A stretch of DNA of 50,086 bases, taken from assembly GCA_017450645.1 (NCBI GenBank), contig JAFSTE010000007.1, positions 1-50,086 of the forward strand. Direction: 5' to 3'. Below are positions 1 to 8,318 of the stretch, piece by piece. The position numbers and the translations under genes are program-made. A model generated the notes under the pieces. The model was not told the DNA's origin, ran no database searches, and saw only the letters and a program-made list of their open reading frames with translations. Origin of the DNA: Eubacterium sp. GTDB lineage: Bacteria; Bacillota; Clostridia; Oscillospirales; Acutalibacteraceae. Numbering within the stretch: the first letter of the stretch is position 1; every line of letters begins with the position of its first letter.

Positions 1-1
1 C

Positions 2-403
2 CATCACCACCATCACGACGAGGGTGAGGCTGAGGAGTACGGCATCTCGACCTTTGTGTATCAGAATGTTAAGCCGTTTTCAAAACAGAAGTTCGAGGAC
101 TTCGTTTTCGGTCACTGGCCAAGCGAGGTTATCCGCGCAAAAGGCTTATTCTGGATAATCGAGGACCCGCAGACTGCATACATTTTTGAGCAGAGCGGCA
201 AGCAAAAAACGGCGACGGACGACGGCTTGTGGATTGCGTGCTTCCCCGAAAAAGACAGAAATCAGGTTCTTAAAATGAACCCCGACATCGCTGCCGCATG
301 GCATCCGCAGTACGGCGACAGAGTAAACAAGCTCGTTTTCATCGGTCGCGGGATGGACAAAGAGGCGATTATAAAAGCCCTCGACAACTGCATAGCAGAA
401 TAG
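2..403 (+). CDS. CobW/COG0523-family metal chaperone GTPase, C-terminal part (5' end outside window)
   Basis: The reading frame is open from the window edge, so the GTPase half is missing. What remains is an acidic/His-rich stretch (five consecutive His, then Asp/Glu residues) followed by about 115 residues that match the CobW C-terminal domain (FEDFVFGHWPSEVIRAKG..., then GLWIACFP...). Proteins of this family use GTP hydrolysis to deliver Zn, Co or related metals to target enzymes. The His run between GTPase and C-terminal domain is the usual metal-binding linker. Which metal is served cannot be told from this fragment. The gene ends at a strong hairpin terminator and is convergent with the LRR gene to its right. 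Confidence 0.85.
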   Translation, partial: HHHHHDEGEAEEYGISTFVYQNVKPFSKQKFEDFVFGHWPSEVIRAKGLFWIIEDPQTAYIFEQSGKQKTATDDGLWIACFPEKDRNQVLKMNPDIAAAWHPQYGDRVNKLVFIGRGMDKEAIIKALDNCIAE

Positions 404-404
404 C

Positions 405-434
405 AAAAAGGACAAGCAAACGCTTGTCCTTTTT
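405..434. terminator. Bidirectional intrinsic terminator
   Basis: A perfect 13-bp inverted repeat (AAAAAGGACAAGC / GCTTGTCCTTTTT) with a 4-base loop. It has T runs in both directions, so it can end the CobW-family gene (+) and the LRR gene (-). Confidence 0.9.
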
Positions 435-466
435 AATTGAGAATTTAGAATTAATGGCGGGTCGCT

Positions 467-2014
467 TTATTTTTTTACCGTTACCGTTCTTACGGGGGAG
501 AAAACAGAGTATGTGGTATGGACCTTATCTGTAGTAAATGTTTTGTACGCTCTGACGCGGACATAGTATTTTTTAGCCTTCTTAACTTTAACAGTTCTTT
601 TAAAGGTTTTGTTGCCTTTTACCTTAATTTTGTGAACGTCCTTTTCAAAATTCCTGTCGGTTGAATACTGAATTTGATAGCCCTTTGCGCTGCCTAGCTT
701 ATTCCATTTAACGGTAAACTTCTTTTTCGCGCCCTTTGCGCTGCTGAATCTGAGACGTTTGCAGTTGAAATAAACATTTGTAGCGCCTCTTGTGCTTTTA
801 ATATTCCGCGCCTTTTTCCACTGCTTATAGTCGCCCTCAAAAAACACTGTAACATGATTATTTCTCGAGGTAACATAGGCGTAATCCTCAATCCTTGTAA
901 CAGTTTCGGGGATTTCAATATACTGTTTACTCAGATAAAAAGCGTGCGCTCCTATAGCTTTTACTGATTTCGGAATTACAGTATTGCTGCATCCTGCGAT
1001 AATCTTGTTTGTTTTTGTTTCAATAATCGCATTACAATTATTTCTGCTGTCGTAGAACTTGTTGTCTTTGTCAACGGTAAACTTTTCAAGTCTTTTGCAG
1101 GAGTTGAAAGCGCCGACACCGATAACCTCTACACCCGCAGGAATATTAATGCTTTCCAAATCCTTACAGCCAAAAAATCCTCTTTCGCTGATTGCCTTTA
1201 AACTTTCGGGAAGTATTATGCTTTCAATCTGTGCACCTGTTACCCAAAATGCATCTTCGGCAATACAAATCGTACCTTTAAGTATTTTGTAATTAATAGC
1301 TCTTCCGTCATAATCGAGAAGGTGGTGGTTAACATAGAGCCCGTTCCATCTCCAATTGTTTTCGTTCTTTGCATACGGAGTGTTCATTACAATGCTCATA
1401 CCGATATTTCGTAGTGTGCTGGGCAGTTTTATGCTGTCAAGATTGTAACAATCCATAAAAGCATATGTGCCAACACTTGTAACACCCTCGGGTACAACGA
1501 CGCTTTTTAAGCCGGAGCCGCTAAACGCTTGGTCATCAATCATTTTTAACGAATCAGGCAGGTTAATCTCCTCAATAGGCACTTTACGAAAAGCATATTC
1601 ATAAATCTTCTCAACCTTATCGGGCAGAGTAATTTCTTTAAGATTCTTACACTCGTAAAATGCGCAGGTATCAATACTGATAATAGAATCGCCCAAAACG
1701 ACCTCGCTTAGTTTTTCGTTTCCGGAAAATGCTGCAGAGCCGACATTGGTAACTCCGTTTTTAATAATAACCTTGGTAAAATCTTTTTGTGACCAAGGGG
1801 CAAGCGAATCGGTCCAATGCTTATCGTCACTTAAGTCCGCCATTTTGCCTTTACCGTAAATTGTGAGGGTGGAGTCCTCAAGCTTCCACTTAACGTTGTC
1901 GCCGTTTTCTCCGCAATTACCGCTGTCTGCGGCGAAAGCGGTGAACGCAGGAAGAATACTAATCACCATTAATACGGATAAAAATACTGAAATCGCTTTT
2001 TTCATAAATTTCAC
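467..2014 (-). CDS. Secreted leucine-rich-repeat (BspA/LRR_5 type) surface protein with C-terminal Fn3-like domain
   Basis: 515 residues. Residues 1-28 form a signal peptide (basic start, hydrophobic core, AFA-A cleavage). From about residue 85 to 400 there are repeated LRR_5 units of the form 'L.sI.lP..v..I...AF..C..L', in two blocks separated by a non-repeat insert near 215-250. The last 100 residues resemble a fibronectin type III domain (YYVRVRAYKTF near the end). No LPXTG motif or dockerin is seen, so anchoring is unknown. An AGGAG site precedes the ATG. Such proteins in gut Clostridia are thought to act in adhesion. A paralogue with the same overall plan lies at 38621-40111. Confidence 0.85.
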   Translation of the reverse strand: MKFMKKAISVFLSVLMVISILPAFTAFAADSGNCGENGDNVKWKLEDSTLTIYGKGKMADLSDDKHWTDSLAPWSQKDFTKVIIKNGVTNVGSAAFSGNEKLSEVVLGDSIISIDTCAFYECKNLKEITLPDKVEKIYEYAFRKVPIEEINLPDSLKMIDDQAFSGSGLKSVVVPEGVTSVGTYAFMDCYNLDSIKLPSTLRNIGMSIVMNTPYAKNENNWRWNGLYVNHHLLDYDGRAINYKILKGTICIAEDAFWVTGAQIESIILPESLKAISERGFFGCKDLESINIPAGVEVIGVGAFNSCKRLEKFTVDKDNKFYDSRNNCNAIIETKTNKIIAGCSNTVIPKSVKAIGAHAFYLSKQYIEIPETVTRIEDYAYVTSRNNHVTVFFEGDYKQWKKARNIKSTRGATNVYFNCKRLRFSSAKGAKKKFTVKWNKLGSAKGYQIQYSTDRNFEKDVHKIKVKGNKTFKRTVKVKKAKKYYVRVRAYKTFTTDKVHTTYSVFSPVRTVTVKK

Positions 2015-2034
2015 TCCTTTCTAAATACATCTAT

Positions 2035-2079
2035 AAAAAAGCAAAATGCAGCTATGGACATAGCTTGCCCACCGCTGCA
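2035..2079 (-). promoter_or_regulatory. Stem-loop leader, possible attenuator of the LRR gene
   Basis: On the transcribed strand the 5' leader contains GCTATG/CATAGC (2050-2065) and an alternative GCAGC/GCTGC pairing (2048-2052 with 2074-2078). A run of six T follows (2035-2040) before the AGGAG site. The layout resembles an intrinsic attenuator, but no known riboswitch was recognised. Function is inference. Confidence 0.35.
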
Positions 2080-2138
2080 ACAACTCAATAATACACGCAA
2101 ATAATAGTCATATATTATTGAATTCGTCCAGCATAATC

Positions 2139-2168
2139 ATTATATACCCCGCTTATATTTGGTGTCAA
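2139..2168 (-). promoter_or_regulatory. Sigma-A promoter of the LRR gene
   Basis: TTGACA and TATAAT on the minus strand with an 18-bp spacer, about 125 bp upstream of the ATG. The rest of the 2015-2288 gap is AT-rich and holds only the leader hairpin and the terminator of the next gene. Confidence 0.75.
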
Positions 2169-2249
2169 TACGCCTGCAAAATTGTTTACAGCTATGAAAC
2201 AGTTTGTTAATCATATTCATTATATATTCATTTTTTAACACAGTTTATT

Positions 2250-2286
2250 TAAAAACAGCACCTCGCCGTCAGGCAAGGTGCTGCTT
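2250..2286 (-). terminator. Intrinsic terminator of the DUF1015 gene
   Basis: GC-rich hairpin (AGCACCT-CGCC / GGC-AAGGTGCT) just after the stop codon of the minus-strand gene, followed on that strand by TGTTTTTAAA. Confidence 0.8.
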
Positions 2287-2288
2287 TG

Positions 2289-3527
2289 TTATGATAAATG
2301 ATGGATAAACAAGCCCGAAAGGAGCTTTGGTTCAAACCAGGTGGATTTAGGCGGCATAATCTTATCCGCGTCTGCTATTGACATAAGGTCGTCAACGGTT
2401 GTCGGGTACATAGCAAAAGCTATTTCCATATCGCTGTTTGCGCGCCTTTCAAGCTCTGCAAGTCCTCGGATACCGCCGATAAACTCAATTCTGCTGTTCG
2501 TTTTAGGATTATCGATACCGAGAACCGGACCGAGCAGATTATTTTGCAGGATTGAAACATCAAGCCTTGCAACGGGGTCGGTCTCGTCAAAGGTGCCGTC
2601 CTTAGCGGTGAGCTTATACCACTTTTTGTGAGAATACATCGAGAAGGTGTGCTTTTCGTCCGGCTTCTTAACGCCGTCAAGCTCCTCAACGATAAACTTA
2701 TCCTTAATTCTCTCTAAAAAGCCCTCGAACGAGTAACCCTGGAGGTCCTTAACAACGCGGTTGTAATCCATAATTTCAAGCTCGCAGTCAGGAAAAGCAA
2801 CTGCAAGGAAGTAGTTAAACTCCTCGTTACCGGTGTAATCGGGGAACTGCTCTCTGCGCTTTTCGCCGACCTTAACCGCCGACGCGCAGCGGTGATGTCC
2901 GTCCGCGATATAGAGCGCCGGAACCTTATTGAACTCGGACTGAAGCTTAGCGCATATATCCTCGTCGTCAACAACCCAGACTGTCTGCACAACGCCGTCG
3001 GATGTGAAGTTGTACACAGGCTCGTGCGACCTTGTCCACGAGTAAACCATATTGTTGATGTCCTTATTTTCCCTGTACGTAAGGAAAATCGGACCCGTAT
3101 TAGCGTCGCAGGTGTCAACATGGTTGATTCTGTCCTGCTCCTTAACGGCAAGGGTATGCTCGTGCTTTTTAATAACATTATTTTTATAGTCGTCAATCGA
3201 AGCGCAACCGACGATACCCGTCTGCGCTCTGCCGTTCATTACCTGACGGTAGATATAAAGGCAGGGCTTTTCGTCCTGCACCATATTGCCGCTGTTTTCG
3301 AGTGCAAGCAGATTGTCCCTCGCTTTTTCGTAAACCTGTTTTGAATACTGGTCAAAGCCCGGCTCAAAGTCAATTTGCGCCTTGTCGACATGGAGAAATG
3401 ATAACGGGTTGCCCTTAACCATTTCGCGCGCTTCCTCGGTGTTCATAACATCATAGGGTAGCGCGGGTATGCTTGCCTGATTTTTAACAGACGGGCGGTA
3501 TGCCCTGAATGCTTTGAATACTGCCAT
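2289..3527 (-). CDS. DUF1015 family protein (SerK/ParB-Srx-like, possible free-serine kinase family)
   Basis: 412 residues, full length for DUF1015 (COG4198). The family marks are visible: a start of the form MAVFKAFRAYRPS..., KHEHT at about 121-125 and the invariant DGHHR at 209-213. The family is related to the ParB/Srx fold, in which some members are free-serine kinases. In many Clostridia it sits near serine biosynthesis genes, but none are adjacent here, so the reaction is not assigned. The gene has its own consensus promoter right after the phage cluster and an AGAGG ribosome site. Family confidence is high; function is uncertain. Confidence 0.8.
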   Translation of the reverse strand: MAVFKAFRAYRPSVKNQASIPALPYDVMNTEEAREMVKGNPLSFLHVDKAQIDFEPGFDQYSKQVYEKARDNLLALENSGNMVQDEKPCLYIYRQVMNGRAQTGIVGCASIDDYKNNVIKKHEHTLAVKEQDRINHVDTCDANTGPIFLTYRENKDINNMVYSWTRSHEPVYNFTSDGVVQTVWVVDDEDICAKLQSEFNKVPALYIADGHHRCASAVKVGEKRREQFPDYTGNEEFNYFLAVAFPDCELEIMDYNRVVKDLQGYSFEGFLERIKDKFIVEELDGVKKPDEKHTFSMYSHKKWYKLTAKDGTFDETDPVARLDVSILQNNLLGPVLGIDNPKTNSRIEFIGGIRGLAELERRANSDMEIAFAMYPTTVDDLMSIADADKIMPPKSTWFEPKLLSGLFIHHLS

Positions 3528-3558
3528 AATCCTAACCTCTTATCATTTTTGATTATTT

Positions 3559-3587
3559 ATTATAGTACATCAAAGCATCAATGTAAA
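3559..3587 (-). promoter_or_regulatory. Sigma-A promoter of the DUF1015 gene
   Basis: TTTACA-17 bp-TATAAT on the minus strand, in the 67-bp gap between the last phage-type gene and the DUF1015 start. Confidence 0.85.
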
Positions 3588-3594
3588 GAATTTT

Positions 3595-4071
3595 TTATCT
3601 GAAAGCGATAATCAGATATGTAGAGCCCGCTTCGTTATAGGTTCTGTACTCCATACCGTGAACGGGAATAGTCGACTGTAAAACGGTAAGATTCTTTCCG
3701 CTTATGGAAAGGCCGTTCATCGAGCCGCTTGTGGAAAAGATACCGAAATAGTGGTAACTCGCCTCGTTATTAATATCCACAACATGGGGCGTGTAGCTCG
3801 TCTTGAACACAATCCCCCACTTCGGCGAAAACGGCGCGCTTATAGAAATTGTTCTGTTCGCGTTGCCGTTACCCGTATAAGTCTGCATATAAAACGGCGT
3901 GCTCCACGCGGTTTTTTCCGAGGCAGTTGTGTGAATATTGCTGTTTGAAGTGTGGTCGGAAATCGCAAGGTCGATAATGCTGTTATCCTCGTTAAAATCC
4001 GCCATTTTAGGTATGTCCGAGCCAACCCAGTTATTGAGGTTAAGGTTTGGCGTTTTGTTTGTGCTACTCAA
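3595..4071 (-). CDS. Phage tail-tip/fibre-like protein (last gene of capsid-baseplate cluster)
   Basis: 158 residues. The N-terminus (PNLNLNNWVGSDIPKMADFN) is typical of short fibre or collar proteins at the end of clostridial prophage tail operons. The rest is a small beta-rich domain of unknown binding target. The start is TTG, chosen because AAGGAG lies 9 bases upstream and the protein begins MSSTNK. It overlaps the upstream DUF2313 gene by 8 bases. It is very short for a receptor-binding fibre. No chaperone, holin or endolysin follows. Confidence 0.6.
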   Translation of the reverse strand: MSSTNKTPNLNLNNWVGSDIPKMADFNEDNSIIDLAISDHTSNSNIHTTASEKTAWSTPFYMQTYTGNGNANRTISISAPFSPKWGIVFKTSYTPHVVDINNEASYHYFGIFSTSGSMNGLSISGKNLTVLQSTIPVHGMEYRTYNEAGSTYLIIAFR

Positions 4072-4627
4072 TCATATCACTCCTTAATGTATTAATTATG
4101 TTGAACTGCAGCGCCATTTTGTCAAGGCTGTAAAAGGTCTGGTTCCATCTGTCCCAGCTGTCAAAATCCATACCGTGTCCGTCAAAGTAGGTAATGGCGG
4201 AAAGCGAGGTGTAGCCCTTAATAAACTTACCAAGCTGAGCCAAATCCTCGGCTTCAACGCCGATAAAGGTTGTAATGATGTCGTCAAAGTCGTCCTTCTC
4301 GATTGTATAGCTGCCCGAGCCGACGAGCGAAAACTCGTCGTCAAACTCGCTTACCGTCGCTTTGCCGAAGTTCATTGAAAGGCGTTTTATAACCTCGTCC
4401 TTAAGCTCCGACTCGGTAAATCTTGACGCGTCGATATCAAGAAGCGCGGCGTACCTGTCGCCCCCGTCCTCGAGCAGCACCGCGCAAAGCGCTGCGGTAC
4501 AGTAATTCTTAACAAGCTCCAGCCCCTTTGAATAGGCGTAAATCTCAGCCTTTGTAATACTCCCCTCTTCAAAGCTCATACCCATATCCTCAAGCAGAGC
4601 TTTCATTCTCAAATACTCGTTATTCAT
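4064..4627 (-). CDS. DUF2313/XkdU-like baseplate protein (gpI-like)
   Basis: 187 residues, in the position after the baseplate J gene where PBSX xkdU (DUF2313, YmfQ-like) or P2 gene I lies. It begins with a helical segment (MNNEYLRMKALLEDMG) and has the mixed composition expected for this family. It overlaps the J gene by 8 bases and the fibre gene by 8 bases, which indicates translational coupling. Assignment rests on position plus general similarity and could be wrong in detail. Its expected role is linking baseplate wedge and fibres. Confidence 0.6.
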   Translation of the reverse strand: MNNEYLRMKALLEDMGMSFEEGSITKAEIYAYSKGLELVKNYCTAALCAVLLEDGGDRYAALLDIDASRFTESELKDEVIKRLSMNFGKATVSEFDDEFSLVGSGSYTIEKDDFDDIITTFIGVEAEDLAQLGKFIKGYTSLSAITYFDGHGMDFDSWDRWNQTFYSLDKMALQFNIINTLRSDMIE

Positions 4628-5684
4628 AGCAGTTTACCGTTAATTCGTCAAGCTGAAGATATGTGCTTTCGCTCGCGGTAATCACGCCGTTAACAGCCTG
4701 AGGTGAAGTAATGCTGCACTGCTTAATCGGGGCATAGTAAAGCATTAGATTAGAAAGGATATTAAGGTCTATGTCCTCGCCGATTTTAACGGAATTTACA
4801 AAGTCGCGTATTCTCTCTTCAATAACGCTTTGCGCTTCCTCGGCGCTGCCTCCGTTTAGAATTACGCTGATATTCAAATCGTATTCGCTGCAGCTTGCAA
4901 GCGCGATTGTAGGAGTGGAGTTTACGAGATATGCCACCAGAACCGCATTTGAAACAGCGTCCTCAAGCTCCTGAGAGAGCGTGTTAGTCTTAGTTTTAAG
5001 GTAGACATAAAACGCGTAGACGGAGTGCTTAACGATATTGCAGTCGAGCACATCGTCGAGCTTTAAAATTGCTTCTTTCATACTCTCCTCGGACAGACCT
5101 GTAGGCGGCACGCTGTAGGACTCGAGAAGCCTTTTTCTCAAGGACTCGTCGCTTTCGGCATCATAACCGCCCGTAAAGGCGAACTCGTTTGTTACAGCGT
5201 CGATGTAGCCCGGCGGATTTACTATAACCGTAACCGTACCCGCCTTGGCGTTATACATAGCGCCGTTTTCAACCGCCAGGGCAGGCACCGTAACGCTGAG
5301 CTCGCCCGCCGAAATTACCGCGCTTTGCGTAGTAGCGAACTGAATATAGGCGCTGTTCTCAACCGAGCAGATTGTGCCCTGAGGTATTTCGACATCGCTT
5401 TCGAGCGCTTCGACAAGCGAAAAAGTAAGCTCGCCGTACGCCTTTGACGCGGTTTTGCGCGTTATGCCGCGAAGCTCGGCGTGGCGGTCGAGATACTCGC
5501 CGCTCGCAGTCTGAATAAAGCTCTGGCGCAGCACAAAATCGCCGTAGCACGCAAGGTTAAACAGCTCGCTTGCAACTGCCTGAAAACGCGCGCCGAGGTC
5601 GCTTAAAAGGTCGGCGTTTTCTCCGGTAAGTTCAAAAAACGAATTCCTCATTTTTTCAAGTATCCGTTCATATGTTATATTCAC
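4620..5684 (-). CDS. Baseplate J family protein
   Basis: 354 residues, the usual length for gpJ/XkdT. It shows the baseplate_J pattern: an N-terminal helical part with the 'LSDLGARFQAVASEL' type segment, a central beta domain (QGTICSVENSAYIQFATTQ), and 'GGYDAESDESLRKRLL', which is the hallmark of the family. This protein forms the wedges of contractile-tail baseplates. The start is GTG, coupled to the upstream gene (GTGA overlap) with AGGTGA upstream. Confidence 0.9.
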   Translation of the reverse strand: MNITYERILEKMRNSFFELTGENADLLSDLGARFQAVASELFNLACYGDFVLRQSFIQTASGEYLDRHAELRGITRKTASKAYGELTFSLVEALESDVEIPQGTICSVENSAYIQFATTQSAVISAGELSVTVPALAVENGAMYNAKAGTVTVIVNPPGYIDAVTNEFAFTGGYDAESDESLRKRLLESYSVPPTGLSEESMKEAILKLDDVLDCNIVKHSVYAFYVYLKTKTNTLSQELEDAVSNAVLVAYLVNSTPTIALASCSEYDLNISVILNGGSAEEAQSVIEERIRDFVNSVKIGEDIDLNILSNLMLYYAPIKQCSITSPQAVNGVITASESTYLQLDELTVNCYE

Positions 5685-6013
5685 TGTTCTATAATCACCT
5701 GTCCTTGTGTATCATTGATTAAAAGATTGATTAGTATTGCACCGCTTTGGCTGTCAACTACTGCGCTTTTTACAAAAACGCCGTCGAGCTTGTCGAGCGC
5801 CTGCTGTGCAAAGGCTTCAATATATTTTTCGGGATTACCTGTATCAAGGCTGTATATCAGCGAGCCGAAATCCTTATTAGGATAAAATCTGCCGCGTTTA
5901 GCCTTAAGCAGTACGAAGGCGTTTTGCAAAAGCTCGTTTATGTAGTCTATCTGCTCAAGCGCCTTTTCTCCGCTGACAATAGTGTAATCGCCGTTCGTAA
6001 GTTTATCAGCCAC
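5681..6013 (-). CDS. gp25/W-like baseplate wedge protein (XkdS/DUF2634 type)
   Basis: 110 residues. The segment 'LLKAKRGRFYPNKDFGSLIY' is typical of the T4 gp25 / P2 gpW family, where the conserved residues nucleate sheath assembly. The start is GTG, behind GGGGTGAT. It overlaps the spike gene by 8 bases and the J gene by 4. In contractile phages gp25 is the point from which the sheath polymerises, yet no sheath gene is present in this cluster. Confidence 0.75.
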   Translation of the reverse strand: MADKLTNGDYTIVSGEKALEQIDYINELLQNAFVLLKAKRGRFYPNKDFGSLIYSLDTGNPEKYIEAFAQQALDKLDGVFVKSAVVDSQSGAILINLLINDTQGQVIIEQ

Positions 6014-6362
6014 TGTGTATCACCCCGTTTTTATCTATTTCAAGCGAATTGATAATAACGCTGCCGTTATTTTTAAGCATAATAATCGCGCCGCCCTTTG
6101 AGGTTATAAGTATCTCGCCGCTCTCAAGGCTCTGCGACTTGCACGCAGTACCAAGCGCAATACTGCCGTCGGAGGACGGAATAACCGCAACCTCCTCGCC
6201 GACAGGCACATTAGCGCAGTAGCCGTAAGGGGTGTAATTAATAAGCTTCTGAGCGCTCGACGACGCCCTCGCTTCGACATCGCCCGTACCCGAAATCGTA
6301 ATGCTTCCCTTTTCGGCAACTGCGGCGGGCGAAGCCTTTGAAATCATTTTACTTAGCCACAT
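6006..6362 (-). CDS. Baseplate spike protein, gpV/XkdR-like
   Basis: 118 residues with an OB-like centre (VPVGEEVAVIPSSDGSIALG) and a C-terminal stretch rich in short beta repeats ending in 'KNGVIHSG'. This layout is seen in gpV or XkdR-type central spikes. A GGAGG site precedes the ATG. It sits between the hub protein and the gp25-like gene, as in PBSX and P2-type clusters. No metal-binding HxH tip is evident. The role as spike is inferred from position and composition. Confidence 0.6.
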   Translation of the reverse strand: MWLSKMISKASPAAVAEKGSITISGTGDVEARASSSAQKLINYTPYGYCANVPVGEEVAVIPSSDGSIALGTACKSQSLESGEILITSKGGAIIMLKNNGSVIINSLEIDKNGVIHSG

Positions 6363-7302
6363 AGTTTACCTCCTTAAGTTCAACCGGCTTTTCAAGAAGC
6401 AACCTTGTAGAAGCGGTGCTGTCCTCCTGAGATACGCACACGCCTTTAATAACATAGCCGTCAAGCTCGCCCTCTGTCGGCGAGTCGTATTCAACCCTGT
6501 CGTAGAGGTTAAAATAGTTAACGCCGCTTAAAACTATCTCGGCGCTGATGTAGCCCGACGACGCTTTTTTCAGTCGGTTTTTAAGCGCGTACTCACGCTG
6601 CCAGGCGGGGAGCGCGGAAATGTTGATTTTTCTGCTTTTTGATATTCCCTTTTTTAGCAGATTCCTGCTTTCAAAATGGCGTGTATAACCCTCGTCACAA
6701 TCGAGCTTGTAGTCGATTTTTGAAATCGGCTGACCTCTGTTGATAATATGCTTTTCGCTGATTACATCGTCTTTGGTAAAGCTCGCGGTGCCGTTTGAAG
6801 CAGGGAGATATATTACATTTTCGGGCGACACCGCAATACTTTTTGAGGTTAAAACGCGAACGAAATCATTAATCGCGCCAAAGCAGCTGCTGCCCTTTGG
6901 CACAGTGTAGCTGTATTTACAGCAAAGCTCGTCAAGTCCGTTTTTAAAGCCGAATTTTTCAGCCTCTTTGATAAAAATCGCCTTTGCGCTCGGCGAATTA
7001 TATGTGGCGGGCTGAGCTTCGTTATCGACGAGAATACACGCCGACGAGCGCGCATAAACAAATACCTCAAATCCGCTATTTGTACGCTCGGTGCGCTGGG
7101 TATCGCAGTAGCCGAAAAACACCTTTTCACCGTCTATAAACGCGGCAACGCTTATAATCTCGTCGGGCTTTTCTTCAGCGATAAACTTAAGCCGAAGCCC
7201 GTCGCAGGCAGCCTCCGCGTCTTTAGTAAGCTCGAAGCCGACTATGTTTTCAACCTTGTATTTTTTGCCCTCGTCGGTGATTTCAAAAGCTATGCAAGCC
7301 AT
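6349..7302 (-). CDS. Baseplate hub protein, XkdQ / late-control gpD-like
   Basis: 317 residues, the usual length of the XkdQ/gpD (gp27-like) hub. Visible features are an N-terminal beta domain, the 'AYARSSACILVDNEAQPATY'-like region (here 'FVYARSSACILVDNEAQPA'), and a C-terminal domain ending near 'SGVNYFNLYDRVEY'. The hub is a trimer that joins the tail tube to the baseplate spike. It overlaps the LysM gene by 13 bases and the spike gene by 14 bases. Domain assignment is by family resemblance and gene order. Confidence 0.75.
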   Translation of the reverse strand: MACIAFEITDEGKKYKVENIVGFELTKDAEAACDGLRLKFIAEEKPDEIISVAAFIDGEKVFFGYCDTQRTERTNSGFEVFVYARSSACILVDNEAQPATYNSPSAKAIFIKEAEKFGFKNGLDELCCKYSYTVPKGSSCFGAINDFVRVLTSKSIAVSPENVIYLPASNGTASFTKDDVISEKHIINRGQPISKIDYKLDCDEGYTRHFESRNLLKKGISKSRKINISALPAWQREYALKNRLKKASSGYISAEIVLSGVNYFNLYDRVEYDSPTEGELDGYVIKGVCVSQEDSTASTRLLLEKPVELKEVNYVAK

Positions 7303-7805
7303 ACCTTATCACCCTCCGATACCGAAAACATATCAATATAATCGTTAAACTCAAAGAGTCTGTCGGTCTGTACATTACATCTGTTTGCTATATCAAACAG
7401 GTTTTCGCCGTTTCTCGCATAGGTGTAGCCAAAGGAGTAGTCGGGCTTTTTGCCCGAGCAGTCCTCGATAAAGGTAAAAGTGTATTCGATATACTCGTTA
7501 TCCGAACTGAGCTTAACCTCAAGGCTGTCAAAAAACGCCTTAACCGGCGGCAGCGCGGGGCTGAAAAGATATGACGAGCCGCTGTATTCAAAAGCCTTCA
7601 TAAGCTCGTTCATTTTTTCGCCCGCGTCAGAAGCGTAATACTTGCCGCTGCCCGTAATTACAGTAGGCATACGGCAAATCTCCTCCGCCCTGCCGAACGA
7701 AAAAGCGTTACTGCGCTTTACCGTCTTTTTTGAAAATTCAGCTTTGAGCGTGCTGGGGTTTGCGTCAAAAACAACCCCGCGAAAGCTCATTTTAATAGTG
7801 TTCAT
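7290..7805 (-). CDS. LysM-containing baseplate/tail-tip protein, XkdP-like
   Basis: 171 residues. The first about 120 residues are a beta domain (FSKKTVKRSNAFSFGRAEEI) like PBSX XkdP and other tube-initiator proteins. The last about 50 residues form a LysM module (NLFDIANRCNVQTDRLFEFN). In contractile phages this protein joins the end of the tube and tape measure to the hub. Here it is the first gene after the head connectors; only a 38-codon ORF separates them. The start is ATG, inside an ATGA overlap with that ORF. Confidence 0.75.
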   Translation of the reverse strand: MNTIKMSFRGVVFDANPSTLKAEFSKKTVKRSNAFSFGRAEEICRMPTVITGSGKYYASDAGEKMNELMKAFEYSGSSYLFSPALPPVKAFFDSLEVKLSSDNEYIEYTFTFIEDCSGKKPDYSFGYTYARNGENLFDIANRCNVQTDRLFEFNDYIDMFSVSEGDKVWLA

Positions 7806-7918
7806 TCCTCGTCCTCCCTTATTGCAGAATCGTATCTCCTTGAATCAAGATAAATATAGTCGCTCAGCGCCTGAGTATCGTCGCGGTTTACGGTGGTGTT
7901 TTCGTTTTCGTTATTCAT
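7802..7918 (-). CDS. 38-residue ORF at the position of the missing tail genes
   Basis: A 39-codon frame with GGTGAGGG just upstream of the ATG. It overlaps the connector gene's stop and shares ATGA with the LysM gene, so it is translationally coupled on both sides. The peptide is acidic and Asn-rich at the start, followed by a helix-like, charged tail (LSDYIYLDSRRYD). I do not recognise it. It occupies exactly the place where sheath, tube, tube chaperone and tape-measure genes lie in PBSX-like clusters. It may be a real small structural protein or a leftover of a deleted gene. Confidence 0.5.
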   Translation of the reverse strand: MNNENENTTVNRDDTQALSDYIYLDSRRYDSAIREDEE

Positions 7919-8318
7919 CGCCCTCACCTGTTCCTATATATGAATTTACGGTTATATCGCAGCTGCAGTTAAAACAGTTAAGCTCGTCAATCGCCTTAAT
8001 TTCGCTTACCTTTAATGCGTTAGGGTGTAAATCAAGCATAACTCCGATAGCTTTTTCGATAATATCGAGCGTTACGGGCGAGCCCTTTTCGTAAGGCACA
8101 AAGGCGTCAATTCTTACGCTCATTTTGCCCGCGAGTACACATTCGCCGAGCGAGATACTGTTTGCGTCAATAGTAAGCGGCGATACGGTAATAACGGTGT
8201 CAGGCAGCTTGGTGGGCTTTTTTACAAGCGGATACGCCGGCAAAACCGCAATATCCTCGAACGCCTCGCTGCCTTGAAGCATATCTACCGTTCTTTCTAC
8301 AAAATTAGTTAAATACAT
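7911..8318 (-). CDS. Head-tail connector / tail-terminator-like protein
   Basis: 135 residues. The start is ATG with GAGGAGG 8 bases upstream; longer starts upstream lack a site. A helical beginning (MYLTNFVERTVDMLQG) is followed by alternating beta strands. Its size and position (third gene after the capsid) match tail-terminator or neck proteins of long-tailed phages. Such a protein normally caps the tail tube, so its presence without a tube gene is notable. The specific role is inference. Confidence 0.5.
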   Translation of the reverse strand: MYLTNFVERTVDMLQGSEAFEDIAVLPAYPLVKKPTKLPDTVITVSPLTIDANSISLGECVLAGKMSVRIDAFVPYEKGSPVTLDIIEKAIGVMLDLHPNALKVSEIKAIDELNCFNCSCDITVNSYIGTGEGDE

